Origin: an archaeon
Lineage (GTDB): Archaea > Aenigmatarchaeota > Aenigmatarchaeia > PWEA01 > JAGHBM01
Assembly: GCA_020355185.1 (NCBI GenBank)
Contig: CP070662.1
Coordinates: 176,183-215,143, forward strand
DNA length: 38,961 bases
Direction: 5' to 3'
Part shown: piece by piece, positions 22,741 through 31,145 of the stretch
Layout: every line of letters starts with the position of its first letter
Position numbering within the stretch: the first letter of the stretch is position 1
Notes under the pieces: generated by a model
The model's input: only the letters and a program-made list of their open reading frames with translations
The model's database searches: none
What the model was told of the DNA's origin: nothing
Program-made: the position numbers and the translations under genes

Positions 22741-24174
22741 ATGAAAGTAGTACTGGCAAATGTCCCGAGATTCGGGAAGAAGAGTTTCGCGGAAAAATTC
22801 AGCAACATAGACGGTGGGGGCATACCCAATTTGGCTGTTCCTTACATGATAGCCTATCAGGAAAAATATGGCGATACGAAGGTTGACTGGTACGTAAAGG
22901 AGTTCAGGCTGGAAAACAAAACGCCTTTGGAAGCTTCCAAAGAGATTGAAAAAATCGACCCTGATGTTGTAGGGTTTTCCGGATATACCCAAGAAATAAA
23001 TGACGTTTACAACTTTTCCCAGTTAATCGGGGCAACGATGCCGGAAACCATACGCATTCTTGGCGGTTACCATGCGACTGTTTTGCCGGAAGAGGCTCTG
23101 GACAAGGGGTTTGACGTCGTGTTCAGGGGGGAAAGTTTCGAGAGTTTAAAGGATTTTATAGACGAATTAAACGCTGCAGAAAATATCTCGGGAGTCGACC
23201 TGTCAAAAATCAGGGGCATAAGCTACAAGGAAAACGGGACAAAAGTTCATAATGAGCTCATGGACTTGATAGACATAAACAACCTTCCCTACCCCGCCTG
23301 GGACAAATGCCCGACTGATTTGTATACCTTCAGTAAAGGGCACGGATTCATGATGTCTTCCTTCGGGTGCAACATGAACTGCACCTTTTGCCAGTTCCCG
23401 CCGGGCGACGAGAAGAGGAAACATAGGAGGCACAGGGTAATGGAACCCCAGAAGGTAGTGGATCACATGAGGTACCTGAAAAGAAAGTTCCCCAACTTAG
23501 AGAACATGATCATAATAGATGACGATTTCTTTGAGCCGGAAGAAAGGGCTATGGAGATTTTTGATTTGAAGCATGACGACAAATATGCAAGCGGCCTGAA
23601 ATTGCATACCACCTCAAGGGCAGAGCATATTTCCAAGAATGGCGTAAAGAACCAAATCCTTCTGGATAAAATGAAAAAAGGATTGGTAAAAACAAATTTT
23701 ATCGGGGTTGAGACATCAAATAAACACATTCTGAAAAAGTTCTACAACAAGGGAGAGAAATGGGAGGACATCAAAAAAGCAATACGTTTCTGCAATGAAG
23801 AGGGAATAGACGTTTACGCCAGCATGATAATCAGTCCCTGGGACAGGTTCAAAGACTACCTGAGAACGTCTTACAGCTGTCGTCATGCGTCCATTTTCCA
23901 GGCCCCCCAGCTGACACCTTATCCCGGGACAATCTTGTTTGAAAGAGAAAAAGAAAAAATACTGAGTTTTAACTGGAGGAATTATGACGGTGCCCATCCC
24001 CTGATCAGGGGCGATTCAGTTGAGCCGAAACAAATAAAAAAGCAGATTAAAAAATCCCGTATTAACCAGGTCATGTTCAACTTCTATGTGAATTTCGGTC
24101 CCTCCCAGATTTTCAGAAACCCGGGAAATACTTATATCAAATTCGAGAAGACAATAAAGGCCATCTTCGACTGA
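22741..24174 (+). CDS. B12-binding domain radical SAM enzyme
   Basis: 477 aa. N-terminal half (1-180) is cobalamin-binding-like: DPDVVGFSGYTQE, then LGGYHATVLPEEAL and FDVVFRGE. The radical SAM core starts at GCNMNCTFCQFP, where C210, C214 and C217 (CxxxCxxC) bind the 4Fe-4S cluster. The downstream ETSNKHILKKF and VYASMIISP match core strands. DxHxxG of canonical cobalamin binding is not evident, so B12 may be absent. Many relatives modify tetrapyrroles, lipids or hopanoids, and the substrate cannot be told from sequence. The ATG at 22741 follows TTTAAATAG closely. No partner gene adjacent. Confidence 0.88.
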   Translation: MKVVLANVPRFGKKSFAEKFSNIDGGGIPNLAVPYMIAYQEKYGDTKVDWYVKEFRLENKTPLEASKEIEKIDPDVVGFSGYTQEINDVYNFSQLIGATMPETIRILGGYHATVLPEEALDKGFDVVFRGESFESLKDFIDELNAAENISGVDLSKIRGISYKENGTKVHNELMDLIDINNLPYPAWDKCPTDLYTFSKGHGFMMSSFGCNMNCTFCQFPPGDEKRKHRRHRVMEPQKVVDHMRYLKRKFPNLENMIIIDDDFFEPEERAMEIFDLKHDDKYASGLKLHTTSRAEHISKNGVKNQILLDKMKKGLVKTNFIGVETSNKHILKKFYNKGEKWEDIKKAIRFCNEEGIDVYASMIISPWDRFKDYLRTSYSCRHASIFQAPQLTPYPGTILFEREKEKILSFNWRNYDGAHPLIRGDSVEPKQIKKQIKKSRINQVMFNFYVNFGPSQIFRNPGNTYIKFEKTIKAIFD

Positions 24175-24192
24175 ACTAGAACTGAAAAAATT

Positions 24193-24756
24193 TCAGCCGG
24201 CAAGAGGATAAACGGATAACTTTTTTCTGCTTAGAATGTCATGTTCCTCTGCCTTCAGGTAACCGTGCTTCTCGTCGTACACCTGGCCTATCATTTCTCC
24301 CGGTTTCGGGCAAGTAATCAGATTTCCGGAGTATTTGTCTCCGGCCGGGGGCACACCATTAACTTTATCCAAGCCATAACTTGGGTCTCCCCCGGTCCCG
24401 GGCATGTAATCTTTAACTCCGTCGGAAACAGAATAACCGGGCAGGTCTTTCCCATGAAACCCGCCAAAGTAGTTTCTCTCCGGGAAGTCCGTGATGCTGA
24501 GCCTTCTGCTCTTTTGGCCGCCAAGTTTTTTTCCTTCCAAGGCTTTTTCGTCCCATTTGTCTTCCGTTGTAGCTTTATATTTAACTGCCATCCTCTTTAT
24601 TCTGCTTGAGTCAGCAGGATTAATGCTATGGGCCTCAAAAACTTCAGACATGGAATAGGGGCTGTTAATAAGCTCATCGACAAATCTTTCAAAATGATGA
24701 TAAGTAGGAAATTTTTTTGAATTCCACCTTGGTTTCATATAGACGAGGTCATTCAT
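24193..24756 (-). CDS. Uncharacterised protein, Gly/Lys-rich C-terminal half
   Basis: 187 aa from the ATG at 24756, chosen because GGGGGTG precedes it. A longer frame reaches 24888 without SD support. Segments include YHHFERFVDELINSPYSMSE near the N-terminus and a Gly/Pro-rich DLPGYSVSDGVKDYMPGTG later. No membrane segment and no family recognised. The promoter (TTTATATAGTAGT, minus strand, 24794-24806) shares a 13-mer with the XRE operon promoter. Confidence 0.55.
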   Translation of the reverse strand: MNDLVYMKPRWNSKKFPTYHHFERFVDELINSPYSMSEVFEAHSINPADSSRIKRMAVKYKATTEDKWDEKALEGKKLGGQKSRRLSITDFPERNYFGGFHGKDLPGYSVSDGVKDYMPGTGGDPSYGLDKVNGVPPAGDKYSGNLITCPKPGEMIGQVYDEKHGYLKAEEHDILSRKKLSVYPLAG

Positions 24757-24777
24757 ACCATACACCCCCACACTTGT

Positions 24778-24792
24778 CACTATATAATAGTG
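24778..24792. promoter_or_regulatory. Short palindrome downstream of TATA box
   Basis: CACTAT-ATA-ATAGTG between the TATA box (24794-24806) and the ATG at 24756, at the predicted start of transcription: operator-like. Confidence 0.35.
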
Positions 24793-24992
24793 GTAACTAC
24801 TATATAAAGATTTGGGGTTTAAATAGGGTACCAAATTCAGGCTCCAAAGGCCTTTAAAACGTTCTTTCGCCCGGTGACTGATTTTCATAAGACAATTGCC
24901 GTAAAGGATAATTTTTTATTCTTGTTTTTGCATAAATATAATCCAGAGGGATGAGACTTTCTACTTCTGGAACACTTTAAATGGGGGTTGGA

Positions 24993-25154
24993 ATGAGAAG
25001 AATTAGCGGATTCTGCGAAGCATGCGAAAACTACAGTCATTACCTTCAGAGAAGAAGGGGACTATGGTTGTGCACAATCTGCAGGGACAGAAAAGAAAGA
25101 CTTGAGAGTATATTGGTACCGGGTTCGCAGAACAGGTTTTTCTCCAGAATATAG
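24993..25154 (+). CDS. 53-aa zinc-ribbon protein (paralog of 15864-15992)
   Basis: MRRISGFCEACENYSHY then LWLCTICRDRKERLES: C-x2-C ... C-x2-C as in the 42-aa protein at 15864-15992, with an extra C-terminal tail. Both have a G-run SD followed by TTGGAATG. An in-frame ATG at 24981 precedes, but the G-run at 24984-24990 is positioned for 24993. Function unknown. Confidence 0.75.
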   Translation: MRRISGFCEACENYSHYLQRRRGLWLCTICRDRKERLESILVPGSQNRFFSRI

Positions 25155-25265
25155 ATGGGTTGGTTACAAGATAGAACGGGATATTGATAGGGTCATCTTT
25201 TTATTTCGGGTCCTTTCTTCATTTAATTTTTAAAATTTTCAAATGAATATTTCTAGTCAGAAAAA

Positions 25266-25350
25266 TCTAAAACAAAAAGAGTGGGGTTGAAAATCACTCA
25301 GAACACCCCCATATTCTGAGAAAAAGTGACGATTTTTCAACCCCCACCAA
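25266..25350 (-). ncRNA. Candidate small hairpin RNA
   Basis: In the 286-bp gap 25155-25440 a long imperfect hairpin spans 25281-25347. On the minus strand GTGGGGGTTGAAAAATC pairs with GATTTTCAACCCCAC, and inside it CTCAGAA pairs with TTCTGAG. Minus-strand CTATATATA at 25372-25381 is about 26 nt before the hairpin start, and a U-rich stretch (TCTTTTTGTTTTAG) follows it, as promoter and terminator of a short RNA. Palindrome CCAATA-ATTA-TATTGG (25347-25362) lies at the predicted start. Confidence 0.45.
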
Positions 25351-25440
25351 TAATTATATTGGGTACAACCTCTATATATAGTTTACTGTTGCTCATTTGA
25401 CCTTATACGTGTCAAATTTGGGTCTTATTTTTTCTGATAT

Positions 25441-25653
25441 TTAGGCGTAAAAACTAGGCCCACTTCCTTCTCTAGGAGGCAAAGAACCCCCATTTCTCCA
25501 GGGTAAATTCATCTTAAATTTTTCTTTACTCTCTTCAATCTCTTCAAAGGCCTGTCCATGGGAGATGTAATAGATATCATTTATGTCAATTCCGTTTTCC
25601 TCGGAAAATTCATTTGCCCTTTTATTTAGTAAATCCGTCTTGTTGCTAACCAT
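25441..25653 (-). CDS. Small hypothetical protein
   Basis: 70 aa from the ATG at 25653, which lies about 26-30 nt from the minus-strand TTTAATATATTTAAG box (25680-25695). The longer start at 25725 would place the coding region over that promoter. Helical, charged N-terminal half (LLNKRANEFSEENG), then PWRNGGSLPPREGSG at the end. Not recognised. Confidence 0.5.
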   Translation of the reverse strand: MVSNKTDLLNKRANEFSEENGIDINDIYYISHGQAFEEIEESKEKFKMNLPWRNGGSLPPREGSGPSFYA

Positions 25654-25732
25654 TCTATCAAATACAAGGGGAATTCCGAAGCTTAAATATATTAAAATCG
25701 GGTTTTTTAAATTCCGGATGCGCAATTAAATT

Positions 25733-26038
25733 ATGGAAGAAAATCAGTCTGGTTCAGGCAAAGTTTGCCAGTATTGCGGCAGACCTCTGGGAACCGAGAT
25801 GCCTTTCAGGTGCAAATACTGCAGCGGCAGCTTCTGCTCGGAACACCGGCTCCCGGAAAGCCACAAATGTGGGGGCCTGAAACAGGTAAAGGAAAGGGTG
25901 GCTCGCGGCGAGATGCCCATGTTTCCGGAGAAGAGAGTGGCCAGGGAGATAAAGCCGAAATTCAGTTCATCTTACGGCGGTTTGGGAGGTCTGAAGGACA
26001 AAATAAAAAATTTCTTCAGGAAACTTAAGTCAAGATAG
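25733..26038 (+). CDS. AN1-type zinc-finger protein
   Basis: 101 aa. VCQYCGRPLGTEMPFRCKYC then GSFCSEHRLPESHKC is a full AN1 finger (C-x2-C-x(9-12)-C-x2-C-x4-C-x2-H-x5-H-x-C) binding two zinc ions; FCxxHRLPExHxC is diagnostic. The C-terminal half is basic (KDKIKNFFRKLKSR) with a Gly-rich hinge. Archaeal AN1 proteins are short and of unknown role; eukaryotic relatives bind ubiquitin or the proteasome. A TTTTTAAATT box about 26 nt upstream suggests a leaderless mRNA. Confidence 0.92.
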   Translation: MEENQSGSGKVCQYCGRPLGTEMPFRCKYCSGSFCSEHRLPESHKCGGLKQVKERVARGEMPMFPEKRVAREIKPKFSSSYGGLGGLKDKIKNFFRKLKSR

Positions 26039-29000
26039 TCAGAATTCCAGGTAAAACCCCTTTCTGTCCTTCCTCAGAAATCCTTCCACGGTACCTTCCC
26101 CCTCGTACCCGCTTTTGCTGCTCAGACCGCGGATTTTTCCGGTACCGTCGCTTATCTCATAAAGGGTCATATTGCTGTCAGGCAGGAACTGGACAGGTTT
26201 TATCCTGTCCTCCACAACCACCTTTTTGCCCAGATATTCACCGGACCTGGAGAGTATCTGCCTTATATTCAGCACGGGAGATTCAGGTGAAGGCTTTTTG
26301 GGGGAAGCCCCCGGCTTTTTGGTTTTCCTTTCCCGTTTTTTAACCAAACAGCCGCCAGCCATTATCATGACAGCCATTACAGCAACGGGAATTATCAAAA
26401 AGTAAATCGGGATCGCAGGCGAATCCGTTTCTGTTTTTCCGGTAATGTTCTGCTGTTTCACGCCTTCTGTCGCCTGACCGGTCAATGGAACCCTTTCCGG
26501 TATCGTTGTGGTGGTCGTTGTTGCTGTCGTGCTTGTGACAGTGGTCGTGGTTGTCGCGGGCCTGCCTCTACCTCCGCCCCCGTTTCCGTCATCCAGGGTC
26601 GTCGTGGTCGTCGTGGTCGTGACTCCGAATATTCCGTAAAAACTGAAGTGGGTTGTATTGCCCCAGACATAATTCTCTGAAGTGTTGACACCGCCCGGTT
26701 TCTCGCTCCAGCTGCCTCCCGTCTCATTATAATAGAAAAGTCTGAGGCTGCTTTCCTCCAGTCCCGAAGATGTGACATTTTCATCAGCGTAAAAGAGCTT
26801 CACTATGACCCAGAGCAGATTATCGGTTACGTAAGAGCTTGTCTCGACCTGCAAGTACTTGCCGATATGGTTTATTTCCGGGTCTCCCACGGGATTTTCG
26901 GTATAGGACGCCGCGCTGATTGTGGTGTTTGTCAAATTTTGCAAGGTCTGAATTTCCAGCAAAAGGTTCAGGGAGCTCATGTTCATTAAGGTGTAATCCC
27001 CCGTGGTGGACCAGGAGGTGTTTGTGATAAACAGGTCCGCCCCGGAAGTCTGGTTAACTGTTATGTTTTTAGCCCATTCCGTTGCATTGTTACCTGCGTT
27101 GTCTGCAGCTGTTATATTTAGATAATAAACACCTTCGTCCAGGCTGCTTACGTTGAATACACGGGACCATTCATTCTGGGACTTGCTCATGTTGTCCTGG
27201 TAGAAATCGTACCACGAGGCGTTGTAAAGACCGACATAGGCGTAATCCACTTCATCATTATCCGTGATTCTGGCGACAACGGTTACATTGTAATTTGGTT
27301 TCACCAGGCCTGGGATAACACTTGTATTTGAAATAACAGGGGGGATTTGGTCTGCTGCAAGGAAACTAAAAATCTGGGAAGTGTTCCAGTTGTCCGCGGT
27401 GTCGTTTGCGTAAACCTTCCACCGGATTGATGTCCCGTGAGATGAGTTGACCGTCTTGGTCACATTGGACCAGTTCCCGATGCCTTTCATGCCTGTCCAG
27501 GTATCGTTTGAAAAAGCGCCGGTTCCGTTATCAAAACCGAACACATATCCGCTTAGTTCCGTGTTGTCCGTCCACCTGAGCCTGAATTCCACATTCTCTC
27601 CTGCGCCGCTGGAATTGGTGGAGTTGTCCCAGTACCTGGGCTCTTCGGGGCAATAAGTGAAGCGGAGGGATTCGGAACCCATGTTTCCCACGGAGTCGTT
27701 GCAGTAGACATAAAGCTTCTGGGTTCCCTGTGCCGAGTTTAAGGAGTCCCACCATGTTGTTACGGAGCCGGACATGCTATCATTCATAGTGCCGTTAAGG
27801 TTCCAGCCGCACCAGTCAGCGGATTCGTTTGTGCTTATGTTGAGGTCCAGGGGGAGAATTTCGTAGGTATGGTTTCCGGGACTGGTTATGTTTATTCCCG
27901 GAGGAACCATGACACTCAGGTTCCTGGTTTCCGAGCTGTTAATTATCCCCAGGTTATCTTCCCAGCATCTTATTCCCCATTCATAGTTTCCCGGAGCGAA
28001 ACTGTGGCTCATCAGGGCGGAAGTCCCGTTGGTTACGGTCGTGGAGTTGGTTATATTGTTGTTTACAATCAGGTCGCAGGTGGAATTGGCGGAATTCCGG
28101 TTCTCCACAGTGAAGTTGAATTCCACCTTCGCATAATTGGTCTCATTTCCCTCTTCCGGCCCGTAAAGTTGTATTATAGGCTTGAATTCCGGGGTATTGG
28201 TTATGTTAATGTAATGCACCTCGTCCCCCACGTTGCAGTTGTCGTCAAACCTTATTTTGAAGTAGCCGTTGTCCCCCCAGCCGCTCCCCCAGCTGTTCTT
28301 AAGAATCCAGTAGCTGGTGCTGTTGTTCCCTGTGTCATTGTATCCGGCCAGAATCACGGCATGTCCGCTGGTGCCTCCGGCACCGCAGTCAATGAAGCCC
28401 TGGGCATCCGGGTTGTCAACCATGTATATGGCTATGGTCAGGGGTCCCCTGTCAATCAGCCACTGCTCCAACTCCTCGTTGCTGAAATCGGTCCAGTAGC
28501 TGGAGTAGTCGGCTCCGCCCACCTTCCACAGCCTGTCCGCGTAGTCGGAGCACCTGTCGGAGCAGGTGGCATCGCTGCAGTTGTTCCCGGTGTCATAGGC
28601 GCACCCCGGATCGCAGTTATGCGCCGAGGGGCAGGTGCAGCCTGATGCATCGACATAGGGGAAGCAGCTCTCGTCGGTTATCCCCTCGTAGGTCGTGAAG
28701 TTGAGAGCCACCTCCATCCAGCCCCCGCAACAGTCCTGGTATAAGTTGTCGTGGCAGTCCGAGACCAGGTACTCCTCCGAGAGGTCCGGGTTGAGGCGGG
28801 ACTCTTTCTCGTTTATCTCGTGTCTGGCTTCTAAGTTTCCCACGGAAGAGAAGGCCCAGCAGGAGCCGCATAACCCCTGGTCCTTGACCGGGGTAAGCCA
28901 CCCGCTACCGCTGTCAAAATAAGTGAAGTTCCCCTGGTTGTAAACCGTTCCCTCCGGCGGGTCCCTCCAGTCCCAGCAGGAGAAATCTGTGGCGTTGTAA

Positions 29001-29440
29001 GGCGGGTCCCCCCTGGGAATGCCGGCAGTTTCCTGAACCGGTTGACCGTTTCCCTTTGGCTTGACCTCAGGGCAGCCTCTCGTCAGGTCAATGAGTCCCC
29101 CCAGAGGCACGTCCTCCGTTACAAGGGAAACTTTCCCCCCCTTTTCTTCAAACCTTGAGACCACGCAAACAGCCTCCCCGCTGCTGACGGACTTGATGCC
29201 GTGGCCATGCTTCACGCAGTAGGAATGCTTTCTGCCGCATCTGCCCCCGAGAAAATCCCATCCGTCGCAGTCCATGTCAGGGAGACGGCAGATGCCCCGT
29301 TCCCCGTCCCTTGACCTTTCTATCCTGTACTCGTGTCCCAGTTCCCGGCAGTAAACAGCGGCAGGGTTCGGAAGGGCATATGCAACGCCACTCAGAAGCA
29401 GAAATGCGAAAACCGATGTCCACACCCATACCAGACGCAT
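26039..29440 (-). CDS. Membrane-anchored papain-like (C1A) protease with DUF333, Ig-like and cytoplasmic OB-fold-like domains
   Basis: 1133 aa from the ATG at 29440 (signal peptide at its N-terminus; a longer frame to 29494 is less likely). Order: signal peptide 1-23; DUF333-like Cys motif (NPAAVYCRELGHEYRI, then CDGWDFLGGRC); papain domain about 165-415 with Q188 and C194 (VKDQGLCGSCWAFSS), H360 (GTSGHAVILAGY) and N382 (ILKNSWGSGWGDNGYF); several Asn/Ser/Thr-rich Ig-like domains with many N-x-S/T sites; Thr-rich spacers (TTTTTTTT); a membrane helix about 1018-1041; a basic stop-transfer; and an 80-aa cytoplasmic end with LGKKVVVEDRI and DGTGKIRGLS, like an OB fold. Acts outside the cell. The OB-like tail is unusual. 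Confidence 0.9.
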   Translation of the reverse strand: MRLVWVWTSVFAFLLLSGVAYALPNPAAVYCRELGHEYRIERSRDGERGICRLPDMDCDGWDFLGGRCGRKHSYCVKHGHGIKSVSSGEAVCVVSRFEEKGGKVSLVTEDVPLGGLIDLTRGCPEVKPKGNGQPVQETAGIPRGDPPYNATDFSCWDWRDPPEGTVYNQGNFTYFDSGSGWLTPVKDQGLCGSCWAFSSVGNLEARHEINEKESRLNPDLSEEYLVSDCHDNLYQDCCGGWMEVALNFTTYEGITDESCFPYVDASGCTCPSAHNCDPGCAYDTGNNCSDATCSDRCSDYADRLWKVGGADYSSYWTDFSNEELEQWLIDRGPLTIAIYMVDNPDAQGFIDCGAGGTSGHAVILAGYNDTGNNSTSYWILKNSWGSGWGDNGYFKIRFDDNCNVGDEVHYINITNTPEFKPIIQLYGPEEGNETNYAKVEFNFTVENRNSANSTCDLIVNNNITNSTTVTNGTSALMSHSFAPGNYEWGIRCWEDNLGIINSSETRNLSVMVPPGINITSPGNHTYEILPLDLNISTNESADWCGWNLNGTMNDSMSGSVTTWWDSLNSAQGTQKLYVYCNDSVGNMGSESLRFTYCPEEPRYWDNSTNSSGAGENVEFRLRWTDNTELSGYVFGFDNGTGAFSNDTWTGMKGIGNWSNVTKTVNSSHGTSIRWKVYANDTADNWNTSQIFSFLAADQIPPVISNTSVIPGLVKPNYNVTVVARITDNDEVDYAYVGLYNASWYDFYQDNMSKSQNEWSRVFNVSSLDEGVYYLNITAADNAGNNATEWAKNITVNQTSGADLFITNTSWSTTGDYTLMNMSSLNLLLEIQTLQNLTNTTISAASYTENPVGDPEINHIGKYLQVETSSYVTDNLLWVIVKLFYADENVTSSGLEESSLRLFYYNETGGSWSEKPGGVNTSENYVWGNTTHFSFYGIFGVTTTTTTTTLDDGNGGGGRGRPATTTTTVTSTTATTTTTTIPERVPLTGQATEGVKQQNITGKTETDSPAIPIYFLIIPVAVMAVMIMAGGCLVKKRERKTKKPGASPKKPSPESPVLNIRQILSRSGEYLGKKVVVEDRIKPVQFLPDSNMTLYEISDGTGKIRGLSSKSGYEGEGTVEGFLRKDRKGFYLEF

Positions 29441-29490
29441 GGATATTATTTGACATCTTTTAATTAAATTTGTTAAAAACCAGTAGGCAA

Positions 29491-29822
29491 TCATATTTTT
29501 ATTTCCGGTGATACAGTTTCGTATATCTCTAACCTTTTCCGCAGTTCTTCATTCACTTTTCTCAGTTTTTCAATCTCTTCCTCCAGTTTGCCAATTTCTT
29601 CTTTTTTTTCGTGTATTTTACGCTTTTGTTTCAGATACGATTCAAATATGTCATAGTGATGATCCTTGAATTTTTTACTCAAATCCGGAAACAGACCGAC
29701 TTGGTCAAGAAAACTAAATATATCCAGATGCTCATAAAGCCCGGGAATATCATCATACCTTCTGTTAATTTCTTCGGGTGTCAGGGTCCGTCTTTTGGCA
29801 AATCGCCGTGATATTCAGTCAT
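29491..29822 (-). pseudogene. Coiled-coil protein gene with apparent -1 frameshift
   Basis: An ATG at 29822, about 26-30 nt from a TATTTAAG box, starts MTEYHGDLPKDGP and then stops. The -1 frame continues without interruption as LTPEEINRRYDDIPGLYEHL (first part), then SFLDQVGLFPDLSKKFKD and a coiled coil (KKEEIGKLEEEIEKLRKVNE). That second frame has no ATG or GTG before a TTG at 29682. One extra C in the CCC run at 29784-29786 would join both into about 110 aa. True frameshift, programmed slip or sequencing error cannot be told apart here. Confidence 0.55.
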
Positions 29823-29897
29823 AACAAATTTTCATGGTCACTAAATCTTAAATACTTGTCTGAAAATCTTTTTATTTCTCCGGTCTAAATTAGATTC

Positions 29898-30722
29898 ATG
29901 AGCGACGGATCGGACAAGAAGGAGAATGTCATCACATACGAAACCTTCAGGAAGTTCCAGAGACTGGAGAGGGATAACGACAACCTCCAGAAGCTCCCGG
30001 GAGATTTCTTCCAGTCATGTGCGGAGTGGATTGACCGCAAGGGCAGGATGTATCAGGAAAACAAGGACCCCATGGTTCTCAAGGAAATAGAAAACGTTAT
30101 GTCCATCATAAGGGACATCCTCGACAGGAGGGAGAGGAAGCTGCTTCTCATGGCCATGCATGCGGTAAGGAGCGATGCCGCGCCGCAGAACCTTCACCTT
30201 CACGAGGAAAAGCACTTTGACTCGATTGTGGACCACCTGAAGGACATGAGGGTTAAAATCCTAAACATTATAAAAGGGTCGGATGAGGTCGGTAAGACCC
30301 AAGAAAAGGAGGAAACCACGGAAGAACTGGAGAAGGAATTCAAGAAGGAGATTAGGAAGGCGGCAAAGAAGTCGGCGGCAAAGAAGCCCGAACTGCCCAA
30401 GCAGGAAACCCTTCCCAGGTCCAGACATGAAAAGCTAATCCAGGAGGAGCCGGAACCGCAGCCGGAAGCTAAAGAAGAACCGGATAAGAAGCCCGATATA
30501 GAGAAGGAAGAAAAACCGGAAGAAGCCGGGGAACAGGTCCTCCCCAAGATGGTGGAGCCCGAGGGATACAAACTGATCAAGATTCTGGAAGAGGTGCCCA
30601 AGTTCCTGGGGACGGACGAAAAGACCTACGGGCCTTTCAAGAAGGATGACATGGTCACGGTGGAGGAAAAGATTGCCGAACTTCTTGTAAACAAGGGAAA
30701 GGCCGAGCTGGCCAACAAGTGA
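29898..30722 (+). CDS. Archaeal GINS subunit (Gins51-like)
   Basis: 274 aa. The GINS complex joins MCM and GAN/Cdc45 in the replicative helicase. N-terminal A domain is 14-110 (YETFRKFQRLERDNDNLQKL, EIENVMSIIRDILDRRERKL). A long Glu/Lys/Pro linker (about 125-215) leads to the C-terminal B domain KILEEVPKFLGTDEKTYGPF, ending in AELLVNKGKAEL. A-then-B order identifies the Gins51 type. It is followed by eL44, eS27 and aIF2-alpha, a gene order common in archaea. Confidence 0.88.
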   Translation: MSDGSDKKENVITYETFRKFQRLERDNDNLQKLPGDFFQSCAEWIDRKGRMYQENKDPMVLKEIENVMSIIRDILDRRERKLLLMAMHAVRSDAAPQNLHLHEEKHFDSIVDHLKDMRVKILNIIKGSDEVGKTQEKEETTEELEKEFKKEIRKAAKKSAAKKPELPKQETLPRSRHEKLIQEEPEPQPEAKEEPDKKPDIEKEEKPEEAGEQVLPKMVEPEGYKLIKILEEVPKFLGTDEKTYGPFKKDDMVTVEEKIAELLVNKGKAELANK

Positions 30723-30778
30723 AAATAATATTTAAATACTTGCTTCTTATAAGACTTAGAGTAATCTAAGGTGTGAAA

Positions 30779-30815
30779 AATGGAAATCAGGGAACTTGCG
30801 TTCCAAATTTCCATT
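30779..30815 (+). promoter_or_regulatory. Leader hairpin before eL44
   Basis: Outer stem AATGGAAAT (30779-30787) with ATTTCCATT (30807-30815); inner stem GGAAC (30791-30795) with GTTCC (30800-30804), loop TTGC. It covers the start of the 13-codon uORF at 30780-30821. A good candidate for translational or protein-binding autoregulation of the ribosomal-protein transcript. Confidence 0.6.
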
Positions 30816-30821
30816 CATTAA
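30780..30821 (+). CDS. Short upstream ORF (leader peptide candidate) of eL44
   Basis: MEIRELAFQISIH, then TAA 14 nt before the eL44 ATG. GGTGTG 6 nt upstream is a usable SD. The start lies in the 5' arm of the hairpin. Could couple translation to folding; might also be a chance ORF. Confidence 0.4.
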   Translation: MEIRELAFQISIH

Positions 30822-30835
30822 ATTGGTGATGTTTA

Positions 30836-31126
30836 ATGGAAATGCCCCAGGTTGTGAGGAAATACTGCCCGTTTTGCAAAAAGCACACGGAGCACAAGGT
30901 CAGACGTGAGAAGGTCGGGGCAAGAAGCAGGAGGACCCTGGCGCACGACCAGAGGCGTTTCCTCCGGAAGAAGGCCGGATACGGAGGCTTCCCGAGGCCG
31001 AATCCCAAGGGAAGGGAGAAGCCAACGCGAAAATTGGACCTCAGATACCAGTGCACGGAGTGCAAGAAGGAGCACATCATAGGCCGGGGTTTCCGGGTCA
31101 AGAAATTCGAGCTAAAGAAGAGCTGA
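30836..31126 (+). CDS. rpl44e: Large-subunit ribosomal protein eL42 (L44e)
   Basis: 96 aa. [13 protein letters not shown] and the second pair [12 protein letters not shown] form the L44e zinc site; [20 protein letters not shown] is the conserved basic core. It binds near the E site of the 50S subunit. The ATG at 30836 has GGTGA 6 nt upstream; a second ATG lies at 30842. First gene of the eL44-eS27 pair. The preceding hairpin may control both. Confidence 0.97.
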   Translation: MEMPQVVRKYCPFCKKHTEHKVRREKVGARSRRTLAHDQRRFLRKKAGYGGFPRPNPKGREKPTRKLDLRYQCTECKKEHIIGRGFRVKKFELKKS

Positions 31127-31145
31127 CAAATTAGGTGAAGTAAAT

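Noticed and set aside
27869-28645. 258-codon plus-strand open frame
   Set aside because: Lies wholly antisense to the papain-like protease, whose catalytic motifs are clear; composition is a Val/Gly-rich shadow.
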